64,000 nucleotides of DNA, taken from IMG/VR virus record IMGVR_UViG_3300045919_000302, positions 85,292 to 149,291 of that record; one strand, given 5' to 3'. Position numbers and translations under genes: made by a program. Below the pieces are notes generated by a model. That model searched no databases and was not told where the DNA came from. It saw nothing but the letters and a program-made list of their open reading frames with translations. This document shows positions 6,594 to 15,148 of this stretch, one piece after another; the stretch's first letter is position 1; every line of letters starts with the position of its first letter. The DNA is from a virus.

Positions 6594-8996
6594 TCACCAC
6601 CTGAACCCAGGAGGGCTCACAGTCTTCCAGTTTTTGGCCCCGTATTTTTTCTTACGCGACCGGGCATACACCATCGCCATGCGACACCCGCTGTCCACGA
6701 GATCCACGACCAGCGGTGGCTTTTTGTCCGGCCTGACGCGCAGGATCCGGCCTACCGCCTGGTAGAGCGTCCCTTGGATCGGCGAGGCCATAACCATGGT
6801 GTCCAAGCGATCGTTGTTGAATCCGACCGCCAAGAGCTGGGTCGTGGCTACGAGCACCTGGGCCTTCTCGGCGATTGCCCGTTCCTTCTTACCGATTTTC
6901 CCGTGCATCATCCCCACCACAATCCCATGGGGCTTGAGCTGCTTTGTCAGCTCCTTGAACAAGATCTCGACATGCATCACCCGCTCAGACATCACGAGGA
7001 CATGCCGGCCACTCAACGCGGCCTTCACCGCGTTGTTGATGATCACCACATTCCGGACCGGGTTGTTCGTCACCGACTTCAAGAACGGGTTCTTCTGACG
7101 ATCCAAATCTCCTTCGCCGGCCCAAATATACTTCGTATCCACGAAGTAGACGGTGGGCTCTAGGACCTTGATGTCACCCATGGCTTTCACGATCGTGCCG
7201 ATCCCATACTTGAAGACGTTTTCAGCTCTGTCCTTGCGCTCCAGCGTGCCGGAGAGGCCGAGAAAGTATTTCGGCCGGAACTTGAAGAGCACCTTCTGGA
7301 ACTCAGTCGCGCCGACGTAGTGGACCTCGTCGCAAGCGATCAGGCCGAACTCATCGTAAATGCTCTCAGGATAGTCATCCTTCATCGAGAGTGAGTGGAG
7401 CATACCGATGCAAATGTCGTTACCCTTCACATCGACCGTCGATCCCTGAATAATTCCCAGCGACCAGTTGGGGAAGAAGCGTTTGATCTCCTTGATCCAT
7501 TGCTCCATCAGCACCGTCGTGTGGACGACGATCAGGGTCTTCATCCCCATCCTGCGGGCGGTCTCAAGCGCGAGGACGGTTTTACCGCTGTTGTGGGTGA
7601 CCGTAAAATCGCCCATTACATACAGATGATCCCCATCAAGAGAGAAGCCGTAAAAATCGTCCTCAGGAAGACGCTCAACATCAAAAGCCGTCCTGAGCAC
7701 GCTCTTCTTCTGGACTCTCTTTCTCGCCCTTTTCCTGGCGAGCCTCACTGGAACGTCAGCTAATTCACCGGAGATGCACACCCGATAGTAGGTGCCTCCG
7801 TTCCCATGTTGATCTCTCTTCTGGCAAGCCTTCATGTAAGCAGCAAAGCCAAGCGATCTGGCCAAGAAAACCACGCCGGATGCAAGCCTTCTGTCTTTCG
7901 AGATGTAATCGAATGTGCCGTTTGACAAGCTGCCACCAGTGTCGACGATGCCAGCAAGAAGCCCCAGCCTGTCCTCTCGTGAGGAAGTCAGGTAAACACT
8001 GGGAATATGCTTGAATCTGGTGACATTCAAGCGCCGCAGCTTCGACAAGAAAGCGTTGCTCCCTTTCTTACACCCGACAGCCTTCACTGTGACGGCTCGA
8101 TTGTTCGGCAACTCCATCTCAACGGAACTCATACCAATCGAATAGATGTACCGATTCCAATCGAAGATCAGCTCCCTATCCATGGAAGTCAACTCTGCCC
8201 GAGCAGCGGTGCCATCGCCAAGCCAGAGGCCCAGAATGTATGGCGGGATCGGCAGCTCTTTCTTCTGAAACTCAACCGGGACACGGTAAAGTTTGTGAAC
8301 GCTTTTGAACGACTTCGAGCGCGACAAGTAGTCAGCGACTGAGATGTTCACGATCGGGTTGTCGCCCAGGTAGTCCTTTCTTGGAGATTTCGATCCGCGA
8401 GGGTAACTCCTCTTCTTCGTCCTCATGAGAGACAGAATGTGACTCTCGTTAACGACGAACGGATCCCCCTTGGTCGGGGCAATCCTGACCATGCGCTGCC
8501 TTCCGCGTTTGAGTTCGAGAACCGTCCTCGGCTTACTATCTGGACCCATGAGCTGGTCACCGACACGCACATCTTCAACACGCCTCACGGAGCCGTCGAA
8601 CATCAGGATTTCGGTTCCTTTGGCGTGACAGCCCATAGTTGCCTCGATGATCGCACCTCCGAACTCGTTCTCCTTCATGGCTGCGATGGCTCTGGAGATC
8701 ACATCCTCTTGGCCTTCGCGTGGAGCGATGGGATCCGCCGGCCTCGGCTGATTGGACCCGACGCTGTACTGGAGGACTGCTTTGGCGTCCGGAAATCTCT
8801 TCCTAACTATCTTGTTGTAGTATCCTCGCGGGACGCAGAGGTGCTGCTCATCTTCAGCCCAGAGCCGAATCGGATCCGGCATCGGATTGAAAGAGGACGT
8901 CGAGACGGGCACGACCGTCAGCTTCTCTTTAATCATCTCACGGGCGGCGTGCGGCAAATCACTTTTTGAGACACTGACAAGACCACGGTATTTCAT
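6594..8996 (-). CDS. XPB/UvsW-like superfamily 2 helicase interrupted by an intein in its P-loop
   Basis: ATP-dependent DNA helicase of superfamily 2. The 800-residue precursor contains a 347-residue intein (residues 123-469); the spliced enzyme would be 453 residues. Helicase motifs: motif I is assembled across the splice junction (EATMG + SGKT), motif II is DEVH, motif III SGT, motif VI QAVGRILR, with the XPB-type ending MVYARSRKKKYG. The N-terminal ~90 residues look like the small DNA-binding domain of UvsW/XPB-type proteins. It is expected to act in branch migration or repair. GAGAGG stands before the ATG at 8996. Without splicing the Walker A motif is split, so the enzyme should be inactive. 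Confidence 0.93.
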   Translation of the reverse strand: MKYRGLVSVSKSDLPHAAREMIKEKLTVVPVSTSSFNPMPDPIRLWAEDEQHLCVPRGYYNKIVRKRFPDAKAVLQYSVGSNQPRPADPIAPREGQEDVISRAIAAMKENEFGGAIIEATMGCHAKGTEILMFDGSVRRVEDVRVGDQLMGPDSKPRTVLELKRGRQRMVRIAPTKGDPFVVNESHILSLMRTKKRSYPRGSKSPRKDYLGDNPIVNISVADYLSRSKSFKSVHKLYRVPVEFQKKELPIPPYILGLWLGDGTAARAELTSMDRELIFDWNRYIYSIGMSSVEMELPNNRAVTVKAVGCKKGSNAFLSKLRRLNVTRFKHIPSVYLTSSREDRLGLLAGIVDTGGSLSNGTFDYISKDRRLASGVVFLARSLGFAAYMKACQKRDQHGNGGTYYRVCISGELADVPVRLARKRARKRVQKKSVLRTAFDVERLPEDDFYGFSLDGDHLYVMGDFTVTHNSGKTVLALETARRMGMKTLIVVHTTVLMEQWIKEIKRFFPNWSLGIIQGSTVDVKGNDICIGMLHSLSMKDDYPESIYDEFGLIACDEVHYVGATEFQKVLFKFRPKYFLGLSGTLERKDRAENVFKYGIGTIVKAMGDIKVLEPTVYFVDTKYIWAGEGDLDRQKNPFLKSVTNNPVRNVVIINNAVKAALSGRHVLVMSERVMHVEILFKELTKQLKPHGIVVGMMHGKIGKKERAIAEKAQVLVATTQLLAVGFNNDRLDTMVMASPIQGTLYQAVGRILRVRPDKKPPLVVDLVDSGCRMAMVYARSRKKKYGAKNWKTVSPPGFRW
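7590..8630 (-). mobile_element. intein with LAGLIDADG endonuclease domain, inserted at the Walker A motif
   Basis: 347 codons. Splicing signals: first residue Cys (CHAKGTEILMFDG), block B with NESH, block F DDFYGFSLDGDHLYVMG, and the end VTHN followed by extein Ser470. The endonuclease part shows a first LAGLIDADG motif (ILGLWLGDG, acidic residue present) and a second (LLAGIVDTGGS) in which the expected catalytic Asp is Gly. Splicing residues look intact, so protein splicing is likely, while DNA cleavage may be lost. Insertion at GSGKT is a common intein site in ATPases. Confidence 0.93.
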
Positions 8997-9071
8997 TTCT
9001 GCCTCTCAAGACAATAGAGAGCCCGACCCCCAGAGAGTGTGTGTGGTGGGGATATCTAGGAGCCGGGCGCT

Positions 9072-9497
9072 CTAACTTGTTACGCCAGTTTGGCCATGCT
9101 CATCTTCGCGGTGACATTTGAAACACAGCCACGTAACTTCCAGAGGCTTCGAGTAATCGTGGTGGTGAGCTTGAACCTTTTTCTCACCACACTTGCACGG
9201 CAACCGAATCAACCTGCCACCCCTGACTGCGTTATTCACTGCGGCTCTGGCTTTGTGCCTGTCTTCATGCAAGGACCTATGCTTACGCTGATATTCGAGC
9301 TTTCTTTGCTTCCTGTCTGGATCTCGCTCACGCTTGATTTCGTAAGCTTTATATTGATCTTTTCGTTCAGCGTAGTTCCCGCTTGCGTCAGCTTTTGCGC
9401 AGGTCTTGCACTTATTTAAGTGGCCATCCGCCATCCCTGAGTGACGATAAAAATCACTCAAGGATTTAGACGTCTGACACTTAAAACAAGTCTTCAT
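9072..9497 (-). CDS. HNH endonuclease-like protein with zinc fingers
   Basis: A 141-residue free-standing HNH-type protein. The N-terminus has a zinc-binding pattern (C4-x2-C7 and C30-x2-C33, MKTCFKCQTSKSL ... CKTCAK), the centre is a very basic helical region, and the C-terminus carries LPCKCGEKKVQAHHHDYSK followed by WLCFKCHRE, the HNH core with its zinc knuckle. Such genes are usually homing endonucleases. It lies between the SSB and the intein-bearing helicase; 75 bases without a gene separate it from the helicase. Confidence 0.85.
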   Translation of the reverse strand: MKTCFKCQTSKSLSDFYRHSGMADGHLNKCKTCAKADASGNYAERKDQYKAYEIKRERDPDRKQRKLEYQRKHRSLHEDRHKARAAVNNAVRGGRLIRLPCKCGEKKVQAHHHDYSKPLEVTWLCFKCHREDEHGQTGVTS

Positions 9498-9508
9498 GGC
9501 TCAGCGCA

Positions 9509-10177
9509 TCAAAAGGGGATGTCCGAGTCTTCTGTTTCGGTGGAAGCGCCGGCATCAGCCGGGGTCTTCGTCAGATCCGTCCGCTTCTGCGTATCCACCG
9601 GGGCTCCCGCGAAGCGCAGGCGGGCCTGAATTATCGAGGCCGGCTGAGGGGCTAGGATCTTCTCCCAGTCGAGCGGCTTGGCAATGTCTGCCGCAAGTTT
9701 GGTGAGATCCACCTTTTCCTTGAGAGTGATGTCGTTACCACAGCGAGGTGACTTCTCTCCGTCGCGGAAGACTTCAACCTTCCATCCGGTGAGATCGCCA
9801 CCCTTCTCGGCGCGGCGGCGAGCAAGGAGATCGATCGAGTTGCCGGTGGCAACGAAGCCTTTCTTACTGTACTTGTATTCTTTTCCGTCGCTCCCCTTGT
9901 AGGGGGTGAGATCGAGGAAGCTGCTCCAGATCGTGTCCGTGCCGCGAACACCAGTTCCGCAGCCGAAGCAGTTTTCGTCCTTCGAGCAAATGAAGGTGAG
10001 CCACTTACTCCCCATGGGGACGGTGTGCTCGGTGACTTGGATCTGTTCATCCGCGAGAAAGACGCCAATGCGCTTCTCCCCGTCTTTCAAGCCGAACTTA
10101 TACATCCACAGCTCACGGCCCCCAGTGCTCTGGGCTACTCCGTGGTTCGCGTCTCCGGGCTTCTTGTACCAAGACAT
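9509..10177 (-). CDS. ssb: phage single-stranded DNA-binding protein
   Basis: A 222-residue protein that ends in the acidic tail ETEDSDIPF, the signature by which SSBs recruit partner proteins. The core resembles phage ssDNA-binding proteins with a structural zinc site: cysteines C64, C70, C73 (FICSKDENCFGCG) and C146. I start it at ATG 10177 with AGGAG seven bases upstream; an ATG at 10231 would only add a basic leader. It is expected to coat single strands at the fork opened by the DnaB-like helicase and to contact the primase or recombination proteins. Confidence 0.85.
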   Translation of the reverse strand: MSWYKKPGDANHGVAQSTGGRELWMYKFGLKDGEKRIGVFLADEQIQVTEHTVPMGSKWLTFICSKDENCFGCGTGVRGTDTIWSSFLDLTPYKGSDGKEYKYSKKGFVATGNSIDLLARRRAEKGGDLTGWKVEVFRDGEKSPRCGNDITLKEKVDLTKLAADIAKPLDWEKILAPQPASIIQARLRFAGAPVDTQKRTDLTKTPADAGASTETEDSDIPF

Positions 10178-10287
10178 GGATTGCTCCTTGTGGTCACGTT
10201 TGTGACTATTTTTGGTCATCTTCGATGACACTGTTTTTCGTATGAGCCATCGTAATCACGACTCAGTACGAATTGTAAATCGATATT
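10178..10287 (-). promoter_or_regulatory. non-coding leader of ssb with a weak promoter candidate
   Basis: 110 bases without a gene. On the minus strand TTTACA (10279-10274) and ATTACG (10256-10251) are 17 bases apart, a weak promoter candidate. SSB is usually needed in large amounts, so a separate promoter would make sense, but the -10 match is poor. Confidence 0.3.
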
Positions 10288-10536
10288 TTATTTTTTCTCG
10301 TACAACGATCTCGCCTCGTCGGAAGAACCGGTAGGATCTTTAGTGACGCTGGTCACGATGCGTCGAAGAATCTCGGGAGTGACCGCCGCAAGAACCAGTC
10401 CTGCGTCCGGACGCTTGATGATCTGTTGGTCCTTCTCCAGCTTTACGAGATCCGGGTCTCGGGCGATCACATAGGTGGCAATGCCGTACCCGAGGATGAT
10501 GCCGAAAAATAAAACCACCACCATTGCGAGGATCAT
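10288..10536 (-). CDS. small membrane protein
   Basis: An 82-residue protein whose first ~28 residues form one hydrophobic segment (VVVLFFGIILGYGIATYVI), followed by a soluble charged tail; it should sit in the inner membrane as an N-terminal anchor. The ATG at 10536 overlaps the glycosyltransferase stop (ATGA) with GGGAG before it, so it is made together with the sugar-transfer proteins. Function unknown. Confidence 0.75.
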   Translation of the reverse strand: MILAMVVVLFFGIILGYGIATYVIARDPDLVKLEKDQQIIKRPDAGLVLAAVTPEILRRIVTSVTKDPTGSSDEARSLYEKK

Positions 10537-12260
10537 TTTGAATCTCCCTTGGAAGCGATAACGGTTGAAACCGACTCAACGACATCTCCGACCGAGATTC
10601 CGCTCAAGCAGTGATTCGTCCCGTACTCGCAGGACACGAACGTTACGGGGGGCCTTTGGTTGTGCAAACAGAATCGGCACTCTGTCTTGGGCACGAGCGC
10701 CAATGTTTTAGCCTCTCGGCTAATAACGCGGTAAGCCGGATCGGCCACTGTGAACAGACCGACGATCGGGACCTCTGTCGTCTGGGCGACGTGAAGGATG
10801 CCGCTGTCCATGCCGACAAAGACCACAGCTCTCTTGCACAGCTCCCGGATCTCGTGGATCGTCAACTCGTCCACGAGCGAGAGCCCTGGGAGAACGAAGT
10901 CCCCGCTCCTGCCGACGGTGACTACCTTCAGGCCCTGATTATTCAACTCATTGGCAACGGCCACCCAATTCCGCTCGGGCCACTTTCGATTGTCCCAGGT
11001 CCTTCCGGCCGCGTGAATCACGGCTACGCGGTCAATCCAAAGATCGACCGATCCAAGTTTATGCTTCAGAGTCTTAAGATCGGCATCGCCTGAGAACAGC
11101 TCCGGATCCAGACTCTCTCCAGCGACCGCCGCCTCCTGCGCGTAAGCCTCCCAGATTGGCACATTTGGCCGCTTCTCGTAAGCGAGGTCCAAATCGACAA
11201 ACCTGTCACGCTTGATACCAGCGGCAGACTTCACCGCAATCACCTGAGGATCATGCCGGAACACTTCGCCGCATTGAGTCTCTACGATCACCTTTCCCTT
11301 GGCCAATTGCTTCAGCTTCCGGATCACCCCGGTGGCCAAGATCACATCACCCAGGGCGCCTGTTCTCCGTACGACGATCGTCTCGGGAGGAGTCGGAGAC
11401 CTGAACGGGTGTTCGTGCGGGTTCTTTTGGAAGATCCACCGATCGGCGGTGTTGAAAATCTTTGGCATGTTCAATGAAGAAATTCCGTTAGAGAGCCCGA
11501 TAAAGTCATACCCCTTGAGGTCCTCTTGAAACTTCTTGAGACCCTCCATCTCCTTCATGTACCAGGCGCGATACTTGGATATCTTATCGGCTTCCGTTCT
11601 TCCGCGAGTAGCGCCCTCTGCGTGAATCGCTTTGATGGCAGGAGAATAAAAAACACGCCAACCGCTACTCCAGGCCCGAAGACAATACTCGGTGTCTTCG
11701 CATGCAACGAAGTAGCTCTCGTCCAGATTCCCGATCTGGTCGATCATCTCTTTACGGATGGCAAAGAGAGCGCCAGTTACGCCAAGAATGTACTCTGGTT
11801 TAAGAACCTTTGGATCGTAATCCGCGTGCCAGCCTCTATGAGAAAACATCCTTGCGGCTTCGTGAAAAAAAATCCCGCCGTGCTGAATCTTCCCATCCGG
11901 GTAGAAGAGGAGGCCACCGACGATCCCAATCTTTGGATCCTTTTGAAAGGCTTCAACGATCTGCTTGTCAACCCGCTCCGTGAATTCGATGTCGTTGTTG
12001 ACCAGGACAACAACGTCCCCGGTGGCTTTTGCGATCCCCTCATTCACCGCCTTGGCAAAGCCCCCGTTGGTCTCCCTCTGAATCAGAGTGACGCCCCATT
12101 CGCTGGCCAGGACCTTCATCTCCTCACGAATCTCAGTGCTGCTCCCGTCGTCCACGACGATGATCTCATGATTGCCACCATGGTGCCGAGAGAAGGATGC
12201 CAGGCACGCATTCGTGAGATCGGGCCTATTGATAGACGGGATGACGAAAGACAGTTTCAT
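10533..12260 (-). CDS. fused GT2-type and GT9-type glycosyltransferase
   Basis: A 575-residue fusion. The first ~260 residues are a GT-A family 2 transferase: FVIPSINRPDLT, VVDDGSS, NNDIEF at the metal/nucleotide site and CEDTEYCLRAWSSGW. From about residue 300 a GT9 (heptosyltransferase-like, GT-B) domain follows: RRTGALGDVILATGVI, VIHAAGRTWDNRKWPERNW and FVGMDSGILHVAQ. The fusion would transfer two sugars onto host envelope glycan, phage DNA or virion proteins; the acceptor cannot be seen. Start at ATG 12260 is supported by GGAGAG and an ATGA overlap with the upstream transferase. Confidence 0.9.
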   Translation of the reverse strand: MKLSFVIPSINRPDLTNACLASFSRHHGGNHEIIVVDDGSSTEIREEMKVLASEWGVTLIQRETNGGFAKAVNEGIAKATGDVVVLVNNDIEFTERVDKQIVEAFQKDPKIGIVGGLLFYPDGKIQHGGIFFHEAARMFSHRGWHADYDPKVLKPEYILGVTGALFAIRKEMIDQIGNLDESYFVACEDTEYCLRAWSSGWRVFYSPAIKAIHAEGATRGRTEADKISKYRAWYMKEMEGLKKFQEDLKGYDFIGLSNGISSLNMPKIFNTADRWIFQKNPHEHPFRSPTPPETIVVRRTGALGDVILATGVIRKLKQLAKGKVIVETQCGEVFRHDPQVIAVKSAAGIKRDRFVDLDLAYEKRPNVPIWEAYAQEAAVAGESLDPELFSGDADLKTLKHKLGSVDLWIDRVAVIHAAGRTWDNRKWPERNWVAVANELNNQGLKVVTVGRSGDFVLPGLSLVDELTIHEIRELCKRAVVFVGMDSGILHVAQTTEVPIVGLFTVADPAYRVISREAKTLALVPKTECRFCLHNQRPPVTFVSCEYGTNHCLSGISVGDVVESVSTVIASKGDSK

Positions 12261-13435
12261 TTTCTCTCCAGTGTTGTCTGATAAAAGCGCTCCCAAAGTG
12301 GTGCGTTTTCCTTGATGTCAAACTTCCTTACGAACGTCGTATTGGCCTTGACCCGCTCCGAGAGATCAGTCCGGCAGGCTTCACGCAAGGCTTCAAACCA
12401 GCTTCTCTCGTCATTGGGCGTAGCCATCCCACATCCGATCGAGTCTCCGTACGTCACTCCAGCTGAGGCGATCGGGAACGACCCGATGGCCATCGCCTCT
12501 GTCACCTTGAGGTTCGATTTTCCTCTGTTGAAGGGGATATCTACCACGGGCGCGAGGCTGATCTCAGGTTTGATCGCCTTGTAGGTCTGGTAGTAATTCA
12601 TGCACGGCACCGCGCTAAAAAGAAACAATCGATCCTGCGGGATGATCTCAAGCAGAGCGCGATGGGCGTACCCCATCAAGCCGAAGACCACATCCTCACT
12701 CCGGGAGATCCGGCGGACCGCACCCACGATCAGCTCCAGATCCTTCTCATGCGACGGTCCTCCGGACCAGAAGATCATCTTCCTTCCCTGGCGCTTCTCG
12801 TCAAGATGCGGCGGCGTGATCTTTTGATTGTTCGAAAAGATGATGGGCTCGACCGGCGGCATCGCGCTGATCAGATCCAGATCAAGGCAGTTCGGGATGA
12901 CCTCCACGTTCGGGAGATAATTCGAGTAGAGCTGCTTGAGGTAGGGCGTGGTCACGTCTACAGCGTCCGAGATCCGAAAGCTTTCTTCGATGATCTCCCG
13001 CCTGGACACATGGAACTGATGACCAGGGTTCCATTCTGGGATATTCAGATAATCGTCGTCGGCTGTTTGAACCACCACCTTGCCGGCGGACTTCGCGAGC
13101 CGCATCAGCCTCAGGTGGCTCATACCCACCGGCCGCTGGAACACGACGACGTCACTCTGGTTAATTTTGTCCAGGATGGATTTTTTCCACACCTGGATGT
13201 CGGCAGCCGACACCAAGAGCCTCTTGCAGGAGGCGCAATGGGACTCTTCCTGGTCCCACTGCACGTCGTAAGGCCCGCAGTAGAGCCCAGCGCTCATGCA
13301 CGGGTCGCAAAATACCTGCCGCTCGAACTCCTCGTCTTCGCACTGGTGTCCCCGCTCCGAAAGCTGGGACATGGGTGTAAGGACTCGAACCATCCAGCAG
13401 GCGTCACGACGTCTGGTCGCGTAAAAAATTTTCAC
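12257..13435 (-). CDS. GT4-like glycosyltransferase
   Basis: A 392-residue GT-B glycosyltransferase. The C-terminal half shows the family layout: VEVIPNCLDLD, IFWSGGPSHEKDLELI, then VVDIPFNRGKSNLKVTEAMA with the sugar-nucleotide contact region and a late Asn-Asp-Glu (ATPNDERSW). The N-terminal half contains a cysteine cluster (FCDPCMSAGLYCG ... CASC) that may bind zinc. I start it at GTG 13435 (GGAGG five bases upstream, GTGA overlap with the endonuclease stop) rather than TTG 13447. With the fused transferase downstream and the epimerase-like gene at 38436 it forms the phage's sugar-modification set. Confidence 0.85.
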   Translation of the reverse strand: MKIFYATRRRDACWMVRVLTPMSQLSERGHQCEDEEFERQVFCDPCMSAGLYCGPYDVQWDQEESHCASCKRLLVSAADIQVWKKSILDKINQSDVVVFQRPVGMSHLRLMRLAKSAGKVVVQTADDDYLNIPEWNPGHQFHVSRREIIEESFRISDAVDVTTPYLKQLYSNYLPNVEVIPNCLDLDLISAMPPVEPIIFSNNQKITPPHLDEKRQGRKMIFWSGGPSHEKDLELIVGAVRRISRSEDVVFGLMGYAHRALLEIIPQDRLFLFSAVPCMNYYQTYKAIKPEISLAPVVDIPFNRGKSNLKVTEAMAIGSFPIASAGVTYGDSIGCGMATPNDERSWFEALREACRTDLSERVKANTTFVRKFDIKENAPLWERFYQTTLERK

Positions 13436-14079
13436 TTTCGCCTCCAATTCAGTGGTCTCGTTGCAGTGTCTTGTTCTGTCCAGCCATACCGGAGACGGGT
13501 ATGAATGGTTGCAGGCTTAAGGCCGGTCCGCCTTGCCCACTGAGCGATGGTCATCCGCTCTCCGTTTGCGCTAACAAAACGATTCTTTCTTAGATTGTTT
13601 TGCTGCTCAGTCCGAGTGGCCCATCTGCAATTGCTTTTAGAGTAATTACCATTATTATCGATTCGATCCAGCGTTAGCCCATCGGGTCGCTCACCCATGT
13701 CGTTGAGGAAGCCCTCAAACTTATGCCACCGCTCGCAGACTCCGATCCCTCTGCCTCCATAGTTGTGGTAGGCTCGGTTTTTTTCGCTATAGCAACGCGA
13801 CATCATGCCTTCCCAAATGCCGTACATTCTGGTCTTGGACATCCCATGGGTCACGTTGGATGCGGAGACATTTCGACCAAGTTGAGCCGAATTTTCCCTA
13901 CGGAAACAGCCGCAGGAAGTCGTATGACCAGATCTCAGATTGCCGGCCCGGACAATCTTCTCGGCTCCACAATCACAGCGACAGACCCATAGCCTCGTCC
14001 AGCCGCGCGACTCAAGGAAGCTCACAGCTAAAAGTCGACCAAACCTGTCCCCTTCCTTGATGTTACCGACTCCACGCAC
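13432..14079 (-). CDS. free-standing HNH homing endonuclease with C-terminal HTH (copy 1)
   Basis: A 215-residue homing endonuclease-like protein. An N-terminal zinc domain (VCRCDCGAEK ... TTSCGC) is followed by the HNH-type core with YGGRGIGVCERW, LTLDRIDNNGNY and NCRWATRTEQQNN, then a C-terminal DNA-binding segment QWARRTGLKPATI. It is a relative of the gene at 24986. It is wedged between primase and glycosyltransferase genes: its GTG start (GGAGG nine bases upstream) lies inside the last codons of the primase and its stop overlaps the transferase start, so it uses existing expression signals. Such genes spread by cutting phages that lack them. Confidence 0.88.
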   Translation of the reverse strand: MRGVGNIKEGDRFGRLLAVSFLESRGWTRLWVCRCDCGAEKIVRAGNLRSGHTTSCGCFRRENSAQLGRNVSASNVTHGMSKTRMYGIWEGMMSRCYSEKNRAYHNYGGRGIGVCERWHKFEGFLNDMGERPDGLTLDRIDNNGNYSKSNCRWATRTEQQNNLRKNRFVSANGERMTIAQWARRTGLKPATIHTRLRYGWTEQDTATRPLNWRRK

Positions 14080-15148
14080 GGATTCCAACCTCCACCCCTC
14101 CTTTACCTATTACGAATTCGCCCACACTCGACAATGCGGCGTCAACATCTGCTGTCGTCCAAGAATCTGGATCTCTTCCTTCGAAACCATCAGCGAATAG
14201 AAACCTGTAGTCCGACTCCACCCATCGCGGCGACATCACGGACTTTGGTATGAACTCCGGATTGAACTTCACGCCTGCTATGCCGACTCTTTTGCTTAGG
14301 GTGATGAAAATCCTCTGCCCCTGCTCCTGGGCGAAACGAAGCCCAGGCTTGTCACCGTCTACAAAAAACAACACCTCATCGGCCCAATTTTTCAGTTTTT
14401 CGAAATGCTGCATGGATAGGCTGGTTCCCATCGTCCCGAGCACGTTTTTTAATCCCCGCCGCTCCAGCGCTAAAACATCAAAAAAGCCCTCAACCAGGAT
14501 CACTCTCCTGCAAGAGTGATCCAAGAATCGCTCTCCGTAAAACACCGAGTCGCGCGAGAGCCCGGGATAATGTTTGTATTTATTCTTAACAAGACCAGTC
14601 AGGTCCCGGCCGGACACGCCGATGAGCTGGCCTTTAATACTGCGAACCGGGAAGATCATCCGCTTCTCCAGCGGGTCATACCCGATCTCCCACCTGATGA
14701 CCTGCTCCTGGGTCAGGCCGCGCTCGAAGGCGTACTTCGGGATCTCTTCAAGAAACTTCTTGAGCGTGTCCTCGTCAATCACCATAGCCTTCTCGGCGAT
14801 CTTCCGACCGAACTTACGAGAATAGGCCCCGTAGGGTTTCTCGATTTTCTTCCAGGTCGTTCCGCCTTGATCCCCTTCGATCTGGGAAACGTAGTCATAG
14901 GCTCGATAATCCCCCGAGTGGTCGCCGTACGTCCTGGCGAGCTTGCGGACCGTGCCTTCATTTCGGCAACTCCAACACCTGTAGAGCGACGGCTGGCCGG
15001 CCCTGGCGGTCAGCGAAGGGCTCCGGTCGCGTCCCTTGGTGTGCGTCCATGGGGCCAATGGGCAGTGGGTGGACTTGTTCGTGCCGCTCCCGCTCCGGAG
15101 CTTCGACCCCATCAGATCGAAGACGAAGTCCAGCTCCTGGTCAGTCAT
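14063..15148 (-). CDS. DnaG-type DNA primase
   Basis: A 361-residue primase. The N-terminal zinc motif uses C29, H36, C58 and C61 (HCPLAPWTH ... RCWSC). The TOPRIM domain has VILVEGFFDV with E220 and FFVDGDKPG with D264/D266 for metal binding. It lacks the long C-terminal helicase-binding region of bacterial DnaG, as is common in phages. It should lay down RNA primers for the fork, working with the DnaB-like helicase whose stop overlaps its start (ATGA at 15148-15145). Its last 17 bases overlap the inserted homing endonuclease gene. Confidence 0.9.
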   Translation of the reverse strand: MTDQELDFVFDLMGSKLRSGSGTNKSTHCPLAPWTHTKGRDRSPSLTARAGQPSLYRCWSCRNEGTVRKLARTYGDHSGDYRAYDYVSQIEGDQGGTTWKKIEKPYGAYSRKFGRKIAEKAMVIDEDTLKKFLEEIPKYAFERGLTQEQVIRWEIGYDPLEKRMIFPVRSIKGQLIGVSGRDLTGLVKNKYKHYPGLSRDSVFYGERFLDHSCRRVILVEGFFDVLALERRGLKNVLGTMGTSLSMQHFEKLKNWADEVLFFVDGDKPGLRFAQEQGQRIFITLSKRVGIAGVKFNPEFIPKSVMSPRWVESDYRFLFADGFEGRDPDSWTTADVDAALSSVGEFVIGKGGVEVGIRAWSR

